Assembly: GCF_019656455.1 (NCBI RefSeq) | Contig: NZ_BPMK01000012.1 | Coordinates: 96,726-160,725, forward strand | Direction: 5' to 3' | Source: Noviherbaspirillum aridicola | GTDB lineage: Bacteria > Pseudomonadota > Gammaproteobacteria > Burkholderiales > Burkholderiaceae_D | DNA: 64,000 bases | In this document: piece by piece, positions 8,619-17,366 of the stretch | Layout of the letters: each line of letters starts with the position of its first letter | How positions within the stretch are numbered: position 1 is the first letter of the stretch | Translations under genes and position numbers: made by a program | Notes under the pieces: generated by a model | What the model was told of the DNA's origin: nothing | Seen by the model: the letters and a program-made list of their open reading frames with translations, nothing else | The model's database searches: none

Positions 8619-9062
8619 ATGGACCGCAACGAAGTCACCAGGAAGATCCTCTCCGTCAAAGTAAAGAACCGCATGCGCTGGGCCGACATCGCCGAGAAGA
8701 TCGGCGAGAGCAAGGAGTGGACGACCGCCGCCATGCTGGGCCAGATGACGCTCAACCATCAGCAGGCGGAAGTCGCGCGCGAACTGTTCGGCCTGAGCGA
8801 CGAGGAAACCGCCTGGCTGCAGATCGTGCCGTACAAGGGTTCGCTGCCGACCGCGGTACCGACCGATCCGCTGATCTACCGCTGGTACGAGATCGTCAGC
8901 GTCTACGGCAGCACCATCAAGGAGCTGATACACGAGGAATTCGGCGACGGCATCATGAGCGCCATCGATTTTTCGATGGACATCCAGCGCCAGGCCGATC
9001 CGAAGGGCGACCGCGTCAACGTGGTCCTGAGCGGCAAATTCCTGCCGTACAAGACCTACTGA
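8619..9062 (+). CDS. cynS: Cyanate hydratase (cyanase)
   Basis: Converts cyanate and bicarbonate to ammonia and CO2 through carbamate. The 147-residue length and sequence match cyanase throughout: an N-terminal helical DNA-binding-like domain (WADIAEKIGESKEWTTAAMLG) and the C-terminal catalytic domain. The catalytic residues are R88 and E91 in YRWYEIV and S114 in IMSAIDF, with the same spacing as Arg96, Glu99 and Ser122 of the E. coli enzyme. An AAAAAGGAG site precedes the ATG. No cynT carbonic anhydrase or cynR regulator lies next to it. A weak hairpin with a T run follows. Confidence 0.95.
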   Translation: MDRNEVTRKILSVKVKNRMRWADIAEKIGESKEWTTAAMLGQMTLNHQQAEVARELFGLSDEETAWLQIVPYKGSLPTAVPTDPLIYRWYEIVSVYGSTIKELIHEEFGDGIMSAIDFSMDIQRQADPKGDRVNVVLSGKFLPYKTY

Positions 9063-9110
9063 GGCACGCCACGCCCGCCGTACCCCGCATGCGGCGGCGG
9101 CCGGGCACTT

Positions 9111-9129
9111 AAGCACGGTCGTGCTTTTT
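9111..9129 (+). terminator. Weak intrinsic terminator after cynS
   Basis: AAGCAC, a GGTC loop and GTGCTT form a 6-bp stem followed by three further T, about 50 bases after the cynS stop. Confidence 0.45.
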
Positions 9130-9192
9130 CCATTAGCATCAGTGCTTCCAGTGACCGGAGCGCCGCTCCGGCACATCGAGAGGGAGACGAGG

Positions 9193-10293
9193 ATGCAGGC
9201 AAAGCCATGCGTGCTGTACGGCGCCGAAATCAGCTACTTCACCGGCAAGGTGCGCGCCTATCTGCGATGGAAGCACATCGACTACCGGGAGGTGCCCGCC
9301 GACGCCGCCGTCTTCAAGGAGATCATTCTCCCCCGGGTCGGCTTCCCGGTGATTCCCGTCCTGATCACTCCCGATGATGTCTGCCTGCAGGACAGCACGG
9401 AGATCATCGACGCGCTCGAGGCTCGCCACGGCGGCCCCCCGGTCTATCCGGATTCACCCCGCCAGCGTCTCGCCGCGCTCCTGCTGGAGACCTACGGCGA
9501 CGAGTGGCTGGTCATCCCCGCCATGCACTACCGCTGGCATCACAACCGGGACTGGGCGATGCAGGCGTTCGGCGCCCTGAGCGCTCCCGGCGCCTCGCCG
9601 CAACAGCAACTCGAGATCGGCAGGCGGCGCGCCGAGCCCTTCGCCGGCGCGGCGGTACTGCTCGGCGCCGAGCCGCACATGCATGCGGCGATCGAAGCCT
9701 CTTACGAGGCGCTGCTGAGGGACCTGTCGGCGCATTTCGAACGCCATCCTTTCCTGTTCGGCAGCCGGCCGTCGATCGGCGACTTCGGCCTGATCGGCCC
9801 GCTCTACGCGCATCAGTATCGCGACCCGAAAAGCGGCGAACACATGCGCAGGGTCGCGCCGCGCGTGGCGGAGTGGGTGGAGCGCATGATGTCTCCGGCG
9901 CCGCTGCAGGGCGAGTTTCTCGCCGATGACGCGCTTCCCGAGACCCTGATCCCGGTGTTGCGGCGCATGTTCGCGGAGCAGCTGCCGGTGCTGCAGGATT
10001 CGGCGGCGCGCGTGCGGGAGTGGATGGCGGCGCATCCCGGCGAGACCCTGCCGCGCGCGATCGGCATGCATGCCTTTGCGCTGGACGGATGCGAGGGCCG
10101 GCGTATCGTGCGTCCCTACAGCCTGTGGATGCTCCAGCGCTGCCGCGACTACTATCTGTCGCTCGGCGGCCCGGAGCGGGCCGCGGTCGACGCCATGCTG
10201 CATGCGGCCGGCGGCGACCGCTTCATCGCCTTCGAAGATCCGCCCAGGCTTGCGCGGGCCGGACTCAGCGTACGGCCCGCGCCTTCCTCCTGA
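9193..10293 (+). CDS. Glutathione S-transferase family protein (long form)
   Basis: A 366-residue protein with an N-terminal thioredoxin-like domain (CVLYGAEISYFTGKVRAYLRWKHI, then VPVI-type strand FPVIPVLI and the glutathione-binding LQDSTEIIDALE near residue 75) and a helical C-terminal domain with SRPSIGDFGLIGPLYAH around residue 195. It is about 130 residues longer than ordinary GSTs; the extra C-terminal part (from about residue 260) has no recognised domain. A purine-rich GGGAGACGAGG precedes the ATG. No partner gene suggests a substrate. Confidence 0.75.
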   Translation: MQAKPCVLYGAEISYFTGKVRAYLRWKHIDYREVPADAAVFKEIILPRVGFPVIPVLITPDDVCLQDSTEIIDALEARHGGPPVYPDSPRQRLAALLLETYGDEWLVIPAMHYRWHHNRDWAMQAFGALSAPGASPQQQLEIGRRRAEPFAGAAVLLGAEPHMHAAIEASYEALLRDLSAHFERHPFLFGSRPSIGDFGLIGPLYAHQYRDPKSGEHMRRVAPRVAEWVERMMSPAPLQGEFLADDALPETLIPVLRRMFAEQLPVLQDSAARVREWMAAHPGETLPRAIGMHAFALDGCEGRRIVRPYSLWMLQRCRDYYLSLGGPERAAVDAMLHAAGGDRFIAFEDPPRLARAGLSVRPAPSS

Positions 10294-10327
10294 GCCTGCG
10301 GCCGGCCGCCGGCAGGCCTGCCCGCGC

Positions 10328-12007
10328 CTAGAACTCTTCCCAGTCGCCGGACATCGCCGGCCGGGCAGTGCGGGCCACGGGCAGCGCGCGGGCGGCGCGC
10401 GCCGGGGCCCTGACCGCCGCGGGCGCCGGCCGATGGACGACGGGCGCAGGCGCGCTCGCGGCCCTCGCCGCGCCCCTGACCTTGAAGGCGCCGACCGCCT
10501 GCAACAGCTTCGCCGACTGGTCCTGCATCGAGCTCGCCGCCGCCGACGCTTCTTCCACCAGGGCAGCGTTCTGCTGCGTCACCTGGTCCATCTGCGAAAT
10601 CGCCTGGTTGATCTGCTCGATGCCCGCCGTCTGCTCCTGGCTGGCGGCCGAGATCTCGCTGATGATGTCGGTCACCCGCTTCACGCTGGCCACCACGTCG
10701 GACATGGTCTTGCCGGCTTCGTCGACCAGCGTCGTGCCCGCCTGGACCTTGCCGACCGAATCGTCGATCAGGGCCTTGATTTCCTTCGCGGCCGAGGCCG
10801 AGCGCTGCGCCAGCGTGCGCACCTCGGCGGCGACGACGGCGAAGCCGCGGCCCTGCTCGCCCGCCCGCGCCGCCTCCACCGCGGCATTGAGCGCGAGGAT
10901 GTTGGTCTGGAAGGCGATGCCGTCGATGACGCTGATGATGTCGACGATTTTCTTCGACGAGTCGTTGATCGCGCTCATCGTCTCGACCACGTCGGACACG
11001 ACGGCGCCGCCCTTGACCGCGGTCTCGGCCGCGCTCGCCGCGAGCACGTTGGCCTGGCGGGCATTCTCGGCGTTCTGTTTCACCGTCGAGGTCAGCTCCT
11101 CCATCGAGGAGGCGGTCTCCTCGAGCGCGCTTGCCTGCTGCTCGGTGCGTGAAGAGAGGTCGAGATTGCCGGCGGCGACTTCGCCCGAGGCCGTGGTGAT
11201 CGTCTCGGTCCCGGTCCTGACTTCGCCGACCAGGCCTTGCAGGCTCTCGATCATGTCCTTCAGCGCCTGCATCAGCTGGCCGGTTTCGTCTTTCGACTCG
11301 ACCCTGATCTCGCTCGTCAGGTCGCCGGCGGCCACCGCCTCCGCATGCCTGACGGCGGCCGAGAGCGGCACGGTGACGGTGCGCGAGAGCAGCCAGGACA
11401 GCAGGGCGCCCAGCGCGATGGCGAGCAGGCTGAAGCCGATGACGATGTTGCGGCCGAGGGCGAAATCCTCGTGCGCCTGCTTCTCGGCGGCCGTGAGGAG
11501 CTTGTCCTGGTATTCGGTGAGATCCGCCACGCTTTTCACATAGGCTTCCATTTCCGGAACCAGCTGCTGGCTGACCAGCGCGTCGATGTCCTGGCCCTGT
11601 TCCTTCAGCCTGAAGAGCCCGTCGCGGTGGGTGACGTACCGGGTGCGCTGGGCGACGACGGCCTCGAACAGGCGCTTGCCGTCCTCGGACGAGATCAGTG
11701 TGCCGAGCTCCTTCTGGATCTCGGTGGCGCGCTTGCTGGCGGCCGTCATCGCGGCGTCGAGGTATTTCTGGTCTTCGGCGCTGCTGCTCTTGGCCTTCGC
11801 AAAGGTGCGCACGCTGTTGGTCTCGATGACCTTTTCCCACTCGAGGGACAGCGACTTGCGGCGCTCGTACTCGGCCATCCTGGCGGTCGCATCGTCGATG
11901 CTGGTGAGCTGGGTGACGCCGATGACGGCCACCACGCCGGTGAGCGCGAGCACCGCGCCGAAGCCTGCGGCGAGCCGCTTGCCGATTTTCAGATCCGATA
12001 TCTTCAT
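10328..12007 (-). CDS. Methyl-accepting chemotaxis protein
   Basis: A 559-residue transmembrane chemoreceptor. It has an N-terminal membrane span (about 12-32), a periplasmic four-helix-bundle-type ligand domain (about 33-190), a second span (about 190-210), a HAMP segment, and a cytoplasmic signalling domain with the invariant hairpin tip ([21 protein letters not shown], cut here to its core: [15 protein letters not shown]). The tail is Ala/Pro-rich and ends DWEEF, a C-terminal pentapeptide like the CheR/CheB tether of enteric receptors. The same end occurs in the second receptor at 24010. The ligand is unknown. Confidence 0.9.
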   Translation of the reverse strand: MKISDLKIGKRLAAGFGAVLALTGVVAVIGVTQLTSIDDATARMAEYERRKSLSLEWEKVIETNSVRTFAKAKSSSAEDQKYLDAAMTAASKRATEIQKELGTLISSEDGKRLFEAVVAQRTRYVTHRDGLFRLKEQGQDIDALVSQQLVPEMEAYVKSVADLTEYQDKLLTAAEKQAHEDFALGRNIVIGFSLLAIALGALLSWLLSRTVTVPLSAAVRHAEAVAAGDLTSEIRVESKDETGQLMQALKDMIESLQGLVGEVRTGTETITTASGEVAAGNLDLSSRTEQQASALEETASSMEELTSTVKQNAENARQANVLAASAAETAVKGGAVVSDVVETMSAINDSSKKIVDIISVIDGIAFQTNILALNAAVEAARAGEQGRGFAVVAAEVRTLAQRSASAAKEIKALIDDSVGKVQAGTTLVDEAGKTMSDVVASVKRVTDIISEISAASQEQTAGIEQINQAISQMDQVTQQNAALVEEASAAASSMQDQSAKLLQAVGAFKVRGAARAASAPAPVVHRPAPAAVRAPARAARALPVARTARPAMSGDWEEF

Positions 12008-12333
12008 GAGGAGGGGAATGGGTTGGTCGTCGCGTCCCGCGCAAGCCTGATGCAGAACGATAGTGAAAGGCTATTGATGCAATAGGTCCCGGACGAGTGT
12101 ACGAGTTTCCACATGGAAACACAGTCTTGCGTGTGCATCGCTTTACGGTTAATGCCAGTTTGATACTGGCCGCCGCCGTCGCCCATCCCGGCGGTTCAAG
12201 TACGAGCGTTCGCAAAACTGAGGAACATTTCCTTTCGTCAATGGTCGGAACAGGGTCGGCCCAGCGCGGCCGGCATCGTCTTGCGCCGCCGATCCGCGCA
12301 AGTCCTGGTTCAACCCTTTCATCCGAAAACCTG
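12008..12333. promoter_or_regulatory. Intergenic region between divergent chemoreceptor and regulator genes
   Basis: This 326-base stretch must hold both promoters. It contains the inverted repeat GTTTCC-ACAT-GGAAAC at 12105-12120, a plausible operator. I see no convincing sigma-28 or sigma-70 element and no gene. Confidence 0.4.
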
Positions 12334-12795
12334 ATGTCAGACCTCACTCCTCCCGCCGCCGGCGAGCGACAGGCGTTCGCCCGCCGCCTCATCGAGGCGC
12401 TGCAGCGCGCGCACTACCCGGCGGACAGCCCTACCCGCCTCGCCCGGGAATTCAACCTCCGTTTCAACGGCAAGCCGATCACCGGGCACGCGGCCCGCAA
12501 GTGGCTGCTCGGCGAGTCGATACCGACGCAGGACAAGATCCGGATCATCGCCGCCTGGCTGGACGTGCCTGCCCCCTGGCTGAGATTCGGCGTGACCGAA
12601 GAAGACCCCGCCGCCCGCGAGGACGCCAGGAGCAAGTACGACGCACTGCTCGCGGACCTGGAGAGCCTCGATCACAAGTACCAGGGCATCGTCTTCACGC
12701 TGGTGCGCAAGATGGCCAGGATGTCCGGCCTGCGGTCGACCGCACCGGGCGCGGGACGCGAAGACCTCGAAGACATCGGGCGGGCGCGGGAATGA
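12334..12795 (+). CDS. XRE-like DNA-binding transcriptional regulator
   Basis: A 153-residue protein with a predicted helix-turn-helix in the first half: FARRLIEALQRAHYP, LAREFNLRFNGKPITGHAARKWLLGESIP, then KIRIIAAWLDVPAPWLRFG. This pattern is common in small Burkholderiales regulators that resemble phage repressor N-terminal domains. The second half (about residues 95-130) is helical and may dimerise. It is divergent from the chemoreceptor gene and could regulate it through the inverted repeat between them. Target unknown. Confidence 0.65.
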   Translation: MSDLTPPAAGERQAFARRLIEALQRAHYPADSPTRLAREFNLRFNGKPITGHAARKWLLGESIPTQDKIRIIAAWLDVPAPWLRFGVTEEDPAAREDARSKYDALLADLESLDHKYQGIVFTLVRKMARMSGLRSTAPGAGREDLEDIGRARE

Positions 12796-12843
12796 CCCGG
12801 CGCTGCCGGCGCTCTCCCGCGTCGGCGCGCCGGCATCCCGGCC

Positions 12844-13398
12844 TCAGTCCTTCTTTTCCCGAAACTCGACGTCGATGACGCCGTCGTCGGCGCGCGGGGA
12901 AGGCGGGGAATCGCCCCGCGGCCTGAAGAGCGAGGCGAGCGTGCGCCGCACGAAAGCGGTTCTCATCCTCGGATAGGCAAGCAGGAAGCCCGAGGCAAAA
13001 CCCGGAAACAGCGCCGCCACGATCTGCCCCCGGTACAGGCAGGTCGCCAGCGCCAGCACGAGCAGGGCCAGCATGACCGGGCGCCGCGCAGTCCTGGGCA
13101 GCAAGCCGACCGTCCGCAGCTTTCCCTGTGCCACCCACGGTATCCTCGCGAACAGCACGCCCAGCAGCAGGCCGGCGAGGAAGCGGCTGGTCCCGAGATA
13201 GCCGGCCAGCGTCCCGACCACGATGAAGCCGGCGTAGGACAGCGTGCCGGCCAGCGCGACCAGCATCAGCAGGAGGATGGCGGCCGCCGTCCTCGGATTG
13301 CGCACTGCAGCTTGCAACAGGTGCCGCACGATGTTTTTCACTCCCTCTCGGCTCGGTTCGGGCATCCCCGATTCGGACGGGTACGCGGGTCTGACCAT
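12844..13398 (-). CDS. Small membrane protein with charged C-terminal tail
   Basis: A 184-residue protein with four hydrophobic stretches (about residues 38-58, 58-80, 105-122 and 122-142) and an Arg- and Asp-rich C-terminal tail ending VEFREKKD. No family is recognised. The start could instead be the Met at 13365 (MPEPSREG); neither has a clear ribosome binding site. It lies downstream of the nicotinamide-salvage genes on the same strand but with a gap, so shared transcription is uncertain. Confidence 0.55.
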   Translation of the reverse strand: MVRPAYPSESGMPEPSREGVKNIVRHLLQAAVRNPRTAAAILLLMLVALAGTLSYAGFIVVGTLAGYLGTSRFLAGLLLGVLFARIPWVAQGKLRTVGLLPRTARRPVMLALLVLALATCLYRGQIVAALFPGFASGFLLAYPRMRTAFVRRTLASLFRPRGDSPPSPRADDGVIDVEFREKKD

Positions 13399-13447
13399 GC
13401 GCCGGCGACCGGCGTTCTCGGGAATGCGATGCGCGGCCGCTTCGGCG

Positions 13448-13990
13448 CTATCCGTTCGCGCCCGGCGGCATCGCCTGGCCGCCCTGGAGCACGGCGTCGA
13501 CCTGTGCGACGCGCGCTTCGGGGGTGCCGCGCACCAGCAGATAGGGCCGCCCGAGCGCGGTCAGCGTCGCCAGCAGTTGCGCGTGAATCTGCTGCCGCAC
13601 CTGCTCCGATTCGCGCTGCAGGCCGTCGGGCTCCCACGGCGTGTCGGGCGCGGTGACCAGCGTCAGTGCATAGTCGCGCCCGAGCGCGAGCTGTGCGATG
13701 CGGGTGTCGACCCGGCCCCAGTAGTGCTGGCTGTAGAGCATGGTCATCAGCGGCGTGGTGTCGCAGAACAGCAGCTCGCGCGCCCGCGCCGCCGCCTGCT
13801 CCTCGCGCTCGACTTGCATGAACGCGATGCCGACCTGTTCTTCCTCGCGCGGCGTGCGGGCTTCGCGCTCGACGAATTCGCGCAGGTATTCCGGCACCCA
13901 GAGCGTGCGATGGTGCGCGGCGAGCGCCTGCGCCAGCGTCGACTTGCCGGTCGATTCGGCGCCGAGTATGGCGATGCGGCGCGGCCTCAT
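13448..13990 (-). CDS. NadR-like ribosylnicotinamide kinase (P-loop ATPase)
   Basis: A 180-residue AAA/P-loop kinase resembling the C-terminal domain of NadR. The Walker A motif is GAESTGKST at residues 10-18, followed by WVPEYLREFVE and LLFCDTTPLMT, and DYALTLVTAPDTPWEPDGLQ, all typical of NadR-type nicotinamide riboside kinases. It would trap imported nicotinamide riboside as NMN. Its ATG overlaps the stop of the pnuC-like gene (ATGA), which strongly supports the joint role. The NMN adenylyltransferase and DNA-binding domains of full NadR are absent. Confidence 0.8.
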   Translation of the reverse strand: MRPRRIAILGAESTGKSTLAQALAAHHRTLWVPEYLREFVEREARTPREEEQVGIAFMQVEREEQAAARARELLFCDTTPLMTMLYSQHYWGRVDTRIAQLALGRDYALTLVTAPDTPWEPDGLQRESEQVRQQIHAQLLATLTALGRPYLLVRGTPEARVAQVDAVLQGGQAMPPGANG

Positions 13991-14607
13991 GCGGCGACCG
14001 CGTCCGGGGCCCGCGCATGCGCCTGCTCGCTGCGGCGCCATGCGCGCAGGCCGCCGATGGCCAGCGGCACGAACAGGCCGTACAGGATCGCGGTCAGCAC
14101 CAGGTCCTTGTACAGGTAGAGCCCGACATAGAGCAGATCGACGGCGATCCACACATGCCAGTTCTCCAGCTTCTTGCGCGACAGCAGCAGCTGGCCGACC
14201 AGGCTGCCGGCCGTCAGGAAGCCGTCGATCCAGGGCACGTCGGTATCGGTCCAGGTGCGCAGGAACTGCGCGATCAGGACGAAGCCGATCAGCCAGGCGG
14301 CCGCAGCCCAGGCGACGCCGCGCGCGTCCAGCCGGGTCACGCGCAGCCGGCCGTGTCCCGGCCCGCCGCGCAGCCACTGCGTCCAGCCCCAGACCGACAC
14401 CGCGATGAACACGAACTGCAGCCCCATGTCGCCATACAGGCGCGCGCCGAAGAACACCACCGCATAGGCGGCCGAGGACAGGATGGCGAACAGCCAGGCC
14501 CAGTGCACCTGCCGGATGTCGAGGATGACGGTGAGCGCCGCGAGCAGGAAGGAAACCAGCTCCAGCGGCGTGGTGCTCAGTCCGAGAAACGGAATCGCTT
14601 CGTTCAT
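13987..14607 (-). CDS. pnuC: PnuC-type nicotinamide riboside transporter
   Basis: A 206-residue inner-membrane protein with about seven spans and the PnuC features: LAALTVILDIRQVHWAW near the start, SVWGWTQWLRGG in the middle, and WIAVDLLYVGLYLYKDLVLTAILYG near the end. It takes up nicotinamide riboside by facilitated diffusion, driven by phosphorylation by the coupled NadR-like kinase. It lies between upp and the kinase on the same strand with only about 50 bases to upp, so the three probably form a nucleoside/base salvage operon. Confidence 0.85.
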   Translation of the reverse strand: MNEAIPFLGLSTTPLELVSFLLAALTVILDIRQVHWAWLFAILSSAAYAVVFFGARLYGDMGLQFVFIAVSVWGWTQWLRGGPGHGRLRVTRLDARGVAWAAAAWLIGFVLIAQFLRTWTDTDVPWIDGFLTAGSLVGQLLLSRKKLENWHVWIAVDLLYVGLYLYKDLVLTAILYGLFVPLAIGGLRAWRRSEQAHARAPDAVAA

Positions 14608-14660
14608 GGGCAGGAAAGGAAAGCGCCGCCCCGTGATGCAGGGGCGGCCGGCGCGACGGC

Positions 14661-15311
14661 TTACTTGGTGCCGAACAGGCGGTCGCCGGCGTCGCCGAGA
14701 CCGGGGAGGATGTAGGCGTGCTCGTTCAGGCAGCGGTCGAGCGAGGCGACATAGACCTGCACCTGCGGATGCGCTTTCTGGAACACCTCGACGCCCTCGG
14801 GCGCGGCGACCAGCGCGACGAAGATGATCTGGTCGTCGGGCACGCCGCGCTTCTTCAGCACATCGACCGCGTGCACCGCCGAATTGCCGGTGGCCAGCAT
14901 CGGATCGCACAGGATGAAGGTGCGGTCGGTGACCTCGGGCAGCCGCACCAGGTACTCGACCGGCAGGTGGGTGTCCGGGTCGCGGTAGACGCCGATATGG
15001 CCGACGCGTGCCGAGGGCACCAGCTCCAGCAGGCCGTCGCTCATGCCGATGCCGGCACGCAGCACCGGCACCACCACCAGCTTCTTGCCGGCGATGATGG
15101 GGGCGTCGATGGTTTCCAGCGGGGTCTCGGTCGGCACCGTGGTCAGCGGCAGGTTGCGCGTGATTTCATAGCCCATCAGCAGGGTGATCTCGCGCAGCAG
15201 TTCGCGGAAGGTCCGGGTGGAAGTGTCCTTGTCGCGCATGTGCGTGAGCTTGTGCTGGATCAGCGGGTGATCCAGGATGGACAGCATGGGAAAACGCGGG
15301 TCTTTTTTCAT
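14661..15311 (-). CDS. upp: Uracil phosphoribosyltransferase
   Basis: Makes UMP from uracil and PRPP. The 216-residue protein matches Upp along its length: [18 protein letters not shown] at the N terminus, [19 protein letters not shown], and the PRPP-binding loop [12 protein letters not shown]. The ATG at 15311 has GGA six bases upstream; another ATG lies two codons earlier. The start overlaps the stop of a short upstream frame (TGATG), so it may be translationally coupled. Confidence 0.95.
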   Translation of the reverse strand: MKKDPRFPMLSILDHPLIQHKLTHMRDKDTSTRTFRELLREITLLMGYEITRNLPLTTVPTETPLETIDAPIIAGKKLVVVPVLRAGIGMSDGLLELVPSARVGHIGVYRDPDTHLPVEYLVRLPEVTDRTFILCDPMLATGNSAVHAVDVLKKRGVPDDQIIFVALVAAPEGVEVFQKAHPQVQVYVASLDRCLNEHAYILPGLGDAGDRLFGTK

Positions 15312-15586
15312 CAGCATTCCGATAGTTGAATCAGGTCTTGCGAGCGCATGGCCAGCCGGCGAATCACGGCCGGGCAATCAGGCAAGGCATGGCGCGCGTG
15401 GTACACCGGCGCGGCGCCGCCGACGAAGCCGGCGGCCCTGAAGAAACCGGGCCGGTCGGACAGCGCACCGGGTACGAGTGCGATCACGGCACGCACGTTC
15501 CGGCGGCGGACGCGCGCGCCTCCGGAACGTGCACGAAGTCCTCGTTCCGGAGCGGCTTGTCGGGTGGTCGCATGCATGGCCGACAT
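15311..15586 (-). CDS. Possible small gene coupled to upp
   Basis: A 91-residue frame whose TGA overlaps the upp start as TGATG. Third codon positions are GC-rich, especially in the second half ([16 protein letters not shown] onward), as in real genes here. There is no clear ribosome binding site and no recognised domain. It may be a leader peptide, a real small gene or chance. The rest of the 15587-15742 stretch shows only the ribosome binding site of the next gene. Confidence 0.25.
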   Translation of the reverse strand: MSAMHATTRQAAPERGLRARSGGARVRRRNVRAVIALVPGALSDRPGFFRAAGFVGGAAPVYHARHALPDCPAVIRRLAMRSQDLIQLSEC

Positions 15587-15742
15587 ATTAATGGTTTTCC
15601 ACCTTCAGGTAGGACTGAAATTGCGTGCACGCACGCTGCAGAGCCGCATGAAAAAGTGGCGAACCTGTCAATCCTGTGCAGTCTAAAAGCTTACTTCTGC
15701 AGTCTCCAGGAAGGCATCCATTCGAACGAAAAAGGAGTGAAC

Positions 15743-16630
15743 ATGAAGAAATTATCGATTGCCCTCTTCCTCTCGCTGATGGGCGCAGCGGGCATTGCGG
15801 TCGGCCAGACCACCACGACCACCACCACGACCACCGATCCCTCCGCCTCCGGCACTTCCGGCAGCGGCGTGACCACCACGACCACCACGCCCGGCTCGGC
15901 GAGCTCGGGCAGTTCCGGCATGGGAAGCAGCAGCAGCGGCACATCGTCGGGCATGGGCAGCAGCAGCCCCGGCGCGAGCGGCAGCCTGAGCGGACCGACC
16001 GGCACCTCGGACATGAGCGGCACTTCCGGCAGCTCAGGCACCTCGGGCAGCGGCAGCAGCGGCTCGTCCGGCATGAGCGGCAGCAGTGGATCGTCGGGCA
16101 TGAGCGGCACCGGCAGCAGCGGTTCCACCGGCACGAGCGGCAGCACCGACACCAGCGGATCGTCGGGCACGACCGGCACCGGCAGCAGCGGTTCTTCCGG
16201 CATGAGCAGCGGCACCGACACCAGCGGATCGTCGGGCACGACCGGCACCGGCAGCAGCGGTTCTTCCGGCATGAGCAGCGGCACCGGCACCAGCGGGTCG
16301 TCGGGCAGCACCGGTACCGGCAGCAGCGGCAGCACCTCGGGCAGCTCCGACCTGAGCACGCCGCCGGCGCCGAATTACGGCACCTCAGGCACCTCAGGCA
16401 GCTCGGGCACCTCGGGCAGTAGTTCGACCGGCACATCCGGCACGACGGGATCGTCCACCGGCAGCACCGGCACCGACAGCTCGTCCGGCGGAACCTCGGG
16501 CAGCACCGGCACCAGCGGGACCGGCACCAGCGGCACCTCAGGCAGCAGCACCTCTACCCCGCCCCTGACCACGCCGCCGTCATCGAGCGGCACGGGCGGC
16601 ACGGGCAGCACGGGCAGCACCAGCCGTTGA
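15743..16630 (+). CDS. Secreted Ser/Gly/Thr-rich low-complexity repeat protein
   Basis: A 295-residue protein with a Sec signal peptide (MKKLSIALFLSLMGAAGIAVGQ) followed almost entirely by Ser, Gly and Thr with scattered Met, Pro and Asp. The middle holds 23-residue tandem repeats encoded by a 69-bp DNA repeat; the end is richer in Pro (PPAPNYG, TPPLTTPPSS). AAAGGAG precedes the ATG and a strong terminator follows, so it is a single-gene unit. Similar proteins are often surface or matrix proteins, or linkers. No anchor motif (lipobox, LPxTG, PEP-CTERM) is visible. No function can be assigned. Confidence 0.8.
   Translation: MKKLSIALFLSLMGAAGIAVGQTTTTTTTTTDPSASGTSGSGVTTTTTTPGSASSGSSGMGSSSSGTSSGMGSSSPGASGSLSGPTGTSDMSGTSGSSGTSGSGSSGSSGMSGSSGSSGMSGTGSSGSTGTSGSTDTSGSSGTTGTGSSGSSGMSSGTDTSGSSGTTGTGSSGSSGMSSGTGTSGSSGSTGTGSSGSTSGSSDLSTPPAPNYGTSGTSGSSGTSGSSSTGTSGTTGSSTGSTGTDSSSGGTSGSTGTSGTGTSGTSGSSTSTPPLTTPPSSSGTGGTGSTGSTSR
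16148..16330 (+). repeat. 69-bp tandem repeat inside the Ser/Gly/Thr-rich gene
   Basis: Two adjacent nearly identical 69-bp units (16148-16216 and 16217-16285) and a partial third, each starting GACACCAGCGG or a close variant. They encode 23 residues per unit, so copy number can change without frameshift. Confidence 0.85.
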
Positions 16631-16660
16631 TAGCGGCTTGAGAACGGGTTGAGAACGACG

Positions 16661-16690
16661 AATGGCCCGGCTCCCGCCGGGCCATTTCTT
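16661..16690 (+). terminator. Strong intrinsic terminator
   Basis: An 11-bp GC-rich stem (AATGGCCCGGC and GCCGGGCCATT) with a TCCC loop, followed by TCTT. It ends the Ser/Gly/Thr-rich gene and may also serve the convergent strand. Confidence 0.85.
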
Positions 16691-16758
16691 CATCGATCCG
16701 TCGACTGTCCGGCGCCGGGAAGTATCGCCGCATGCGCCGGCTCCCCGGCGCCCCAACG

Positions 16759-17352
16759 CTAGGCCTTGCCGGACTTTTTGTGGGCCGGCGTGATGGTCCA
16801 GGCGTACAGGGTCTTTCCGCCCACCTGCACCGTCTGCTCCGGCGGCCACTCCGGCCCCATGTCGAAGTCATGCGACACCACCCGCGTGCCGACCTTGAGC
16901 TGTTTCCACAGCTGCGGCCGCAGCTTGCGGTTCACATCCGGCAGCAGGTAGAGCGTGACGACCGTGGCCGGCGCGAAGTCGGCCTCGAACAGGTTGCCGA
17001 CCTTGAAGCTGACGCGGTCCTCGACACCGGCCTGCTTCGCGTTTTCCTTGGCCTCGGCGATGCGGACCGGGTTGATGTCGATGCCGACTCCGCGGGCGCC
17101 GCGCTCCTTCGCCGCGGTGATCACGATGCGGCCGTCGCCGCAGCCGAGGTCGTAGAGCACGTCATTCTTGCCGACCTTGCCGAGTTCGAGCATGCGGTCG
17201 ACGATTTCCTGCGGGGTGGGCACATAGGGCACGTCGAGCTTGGGCGGCGACTCGGTGCCCTGGGCGAGCGCGCCGCGCAGCGGCAGCGCCTGCATGCCGG
17301 CGGCCAGAGCGGCGGAAAATACGAGGGTGCGGCGGCGGGGCGAGTGATTCAT
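16759..17352 (-). CDS. Class I SAM-dependent methyltransferase with apparent export signal
   Basis: A 197-residue protein with the SAM-binding motif LYDLGCGDGRI (about residue 65) and the acidic loop GVGIDINPVRI. The first 31 residues form an apparent signal peptide: PRRRTLVFSAALAAGMQALPLRGALAQ, with an Arg cluster compatible with Tat or Sec and a typical AxA-like cleavage site. AAGGAGAAG precedes the ATG. It follows the APC permease gene after 14 bases, so the two are probably one operon. A periplasmic SAM enzyme would be unusual because SAM is cytosolic; possibly the N terminus is a membrane anchor facing the cytoplasm. Confidence 0.75.
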   Translation of the reverse strand: MNHSPRRRTLVFSAALAAGMQALPLRGALAQGTESPPKLDVPYVPTPQEIVDRMLELGKVGKNDVLYDLGCGDGRIVITAAKERGARGVGIDINPVRIAEAKENAKQAGVEDRVSFKVGNLFEADFAPATVVTLYLLPDVNRKLRPQLWKQLKVGTRVVSHDFDMGPEWPPEQTVQVGGKTLYAWTITPAHKKSGKA

Positions 17353-17366
17353 GTTTTCTTCTCCTT

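Noticed and set aside
10152..12392. A 746-residue frame overlapping the chemoreceptor on the same strand
   Set aside because: Out of frame with the chemoreceptor domains, rich in Arg/Gly, no domain.
15691..16359. Long Pro/Leu/Val-rich frame antisense to the Ser/Gly/Thr-rich gene
   Set aside because: Mirror image of the repeats; it lacks a ribosome binding site and a domain, while the sense gene has signal peptide, RBS and terminator.
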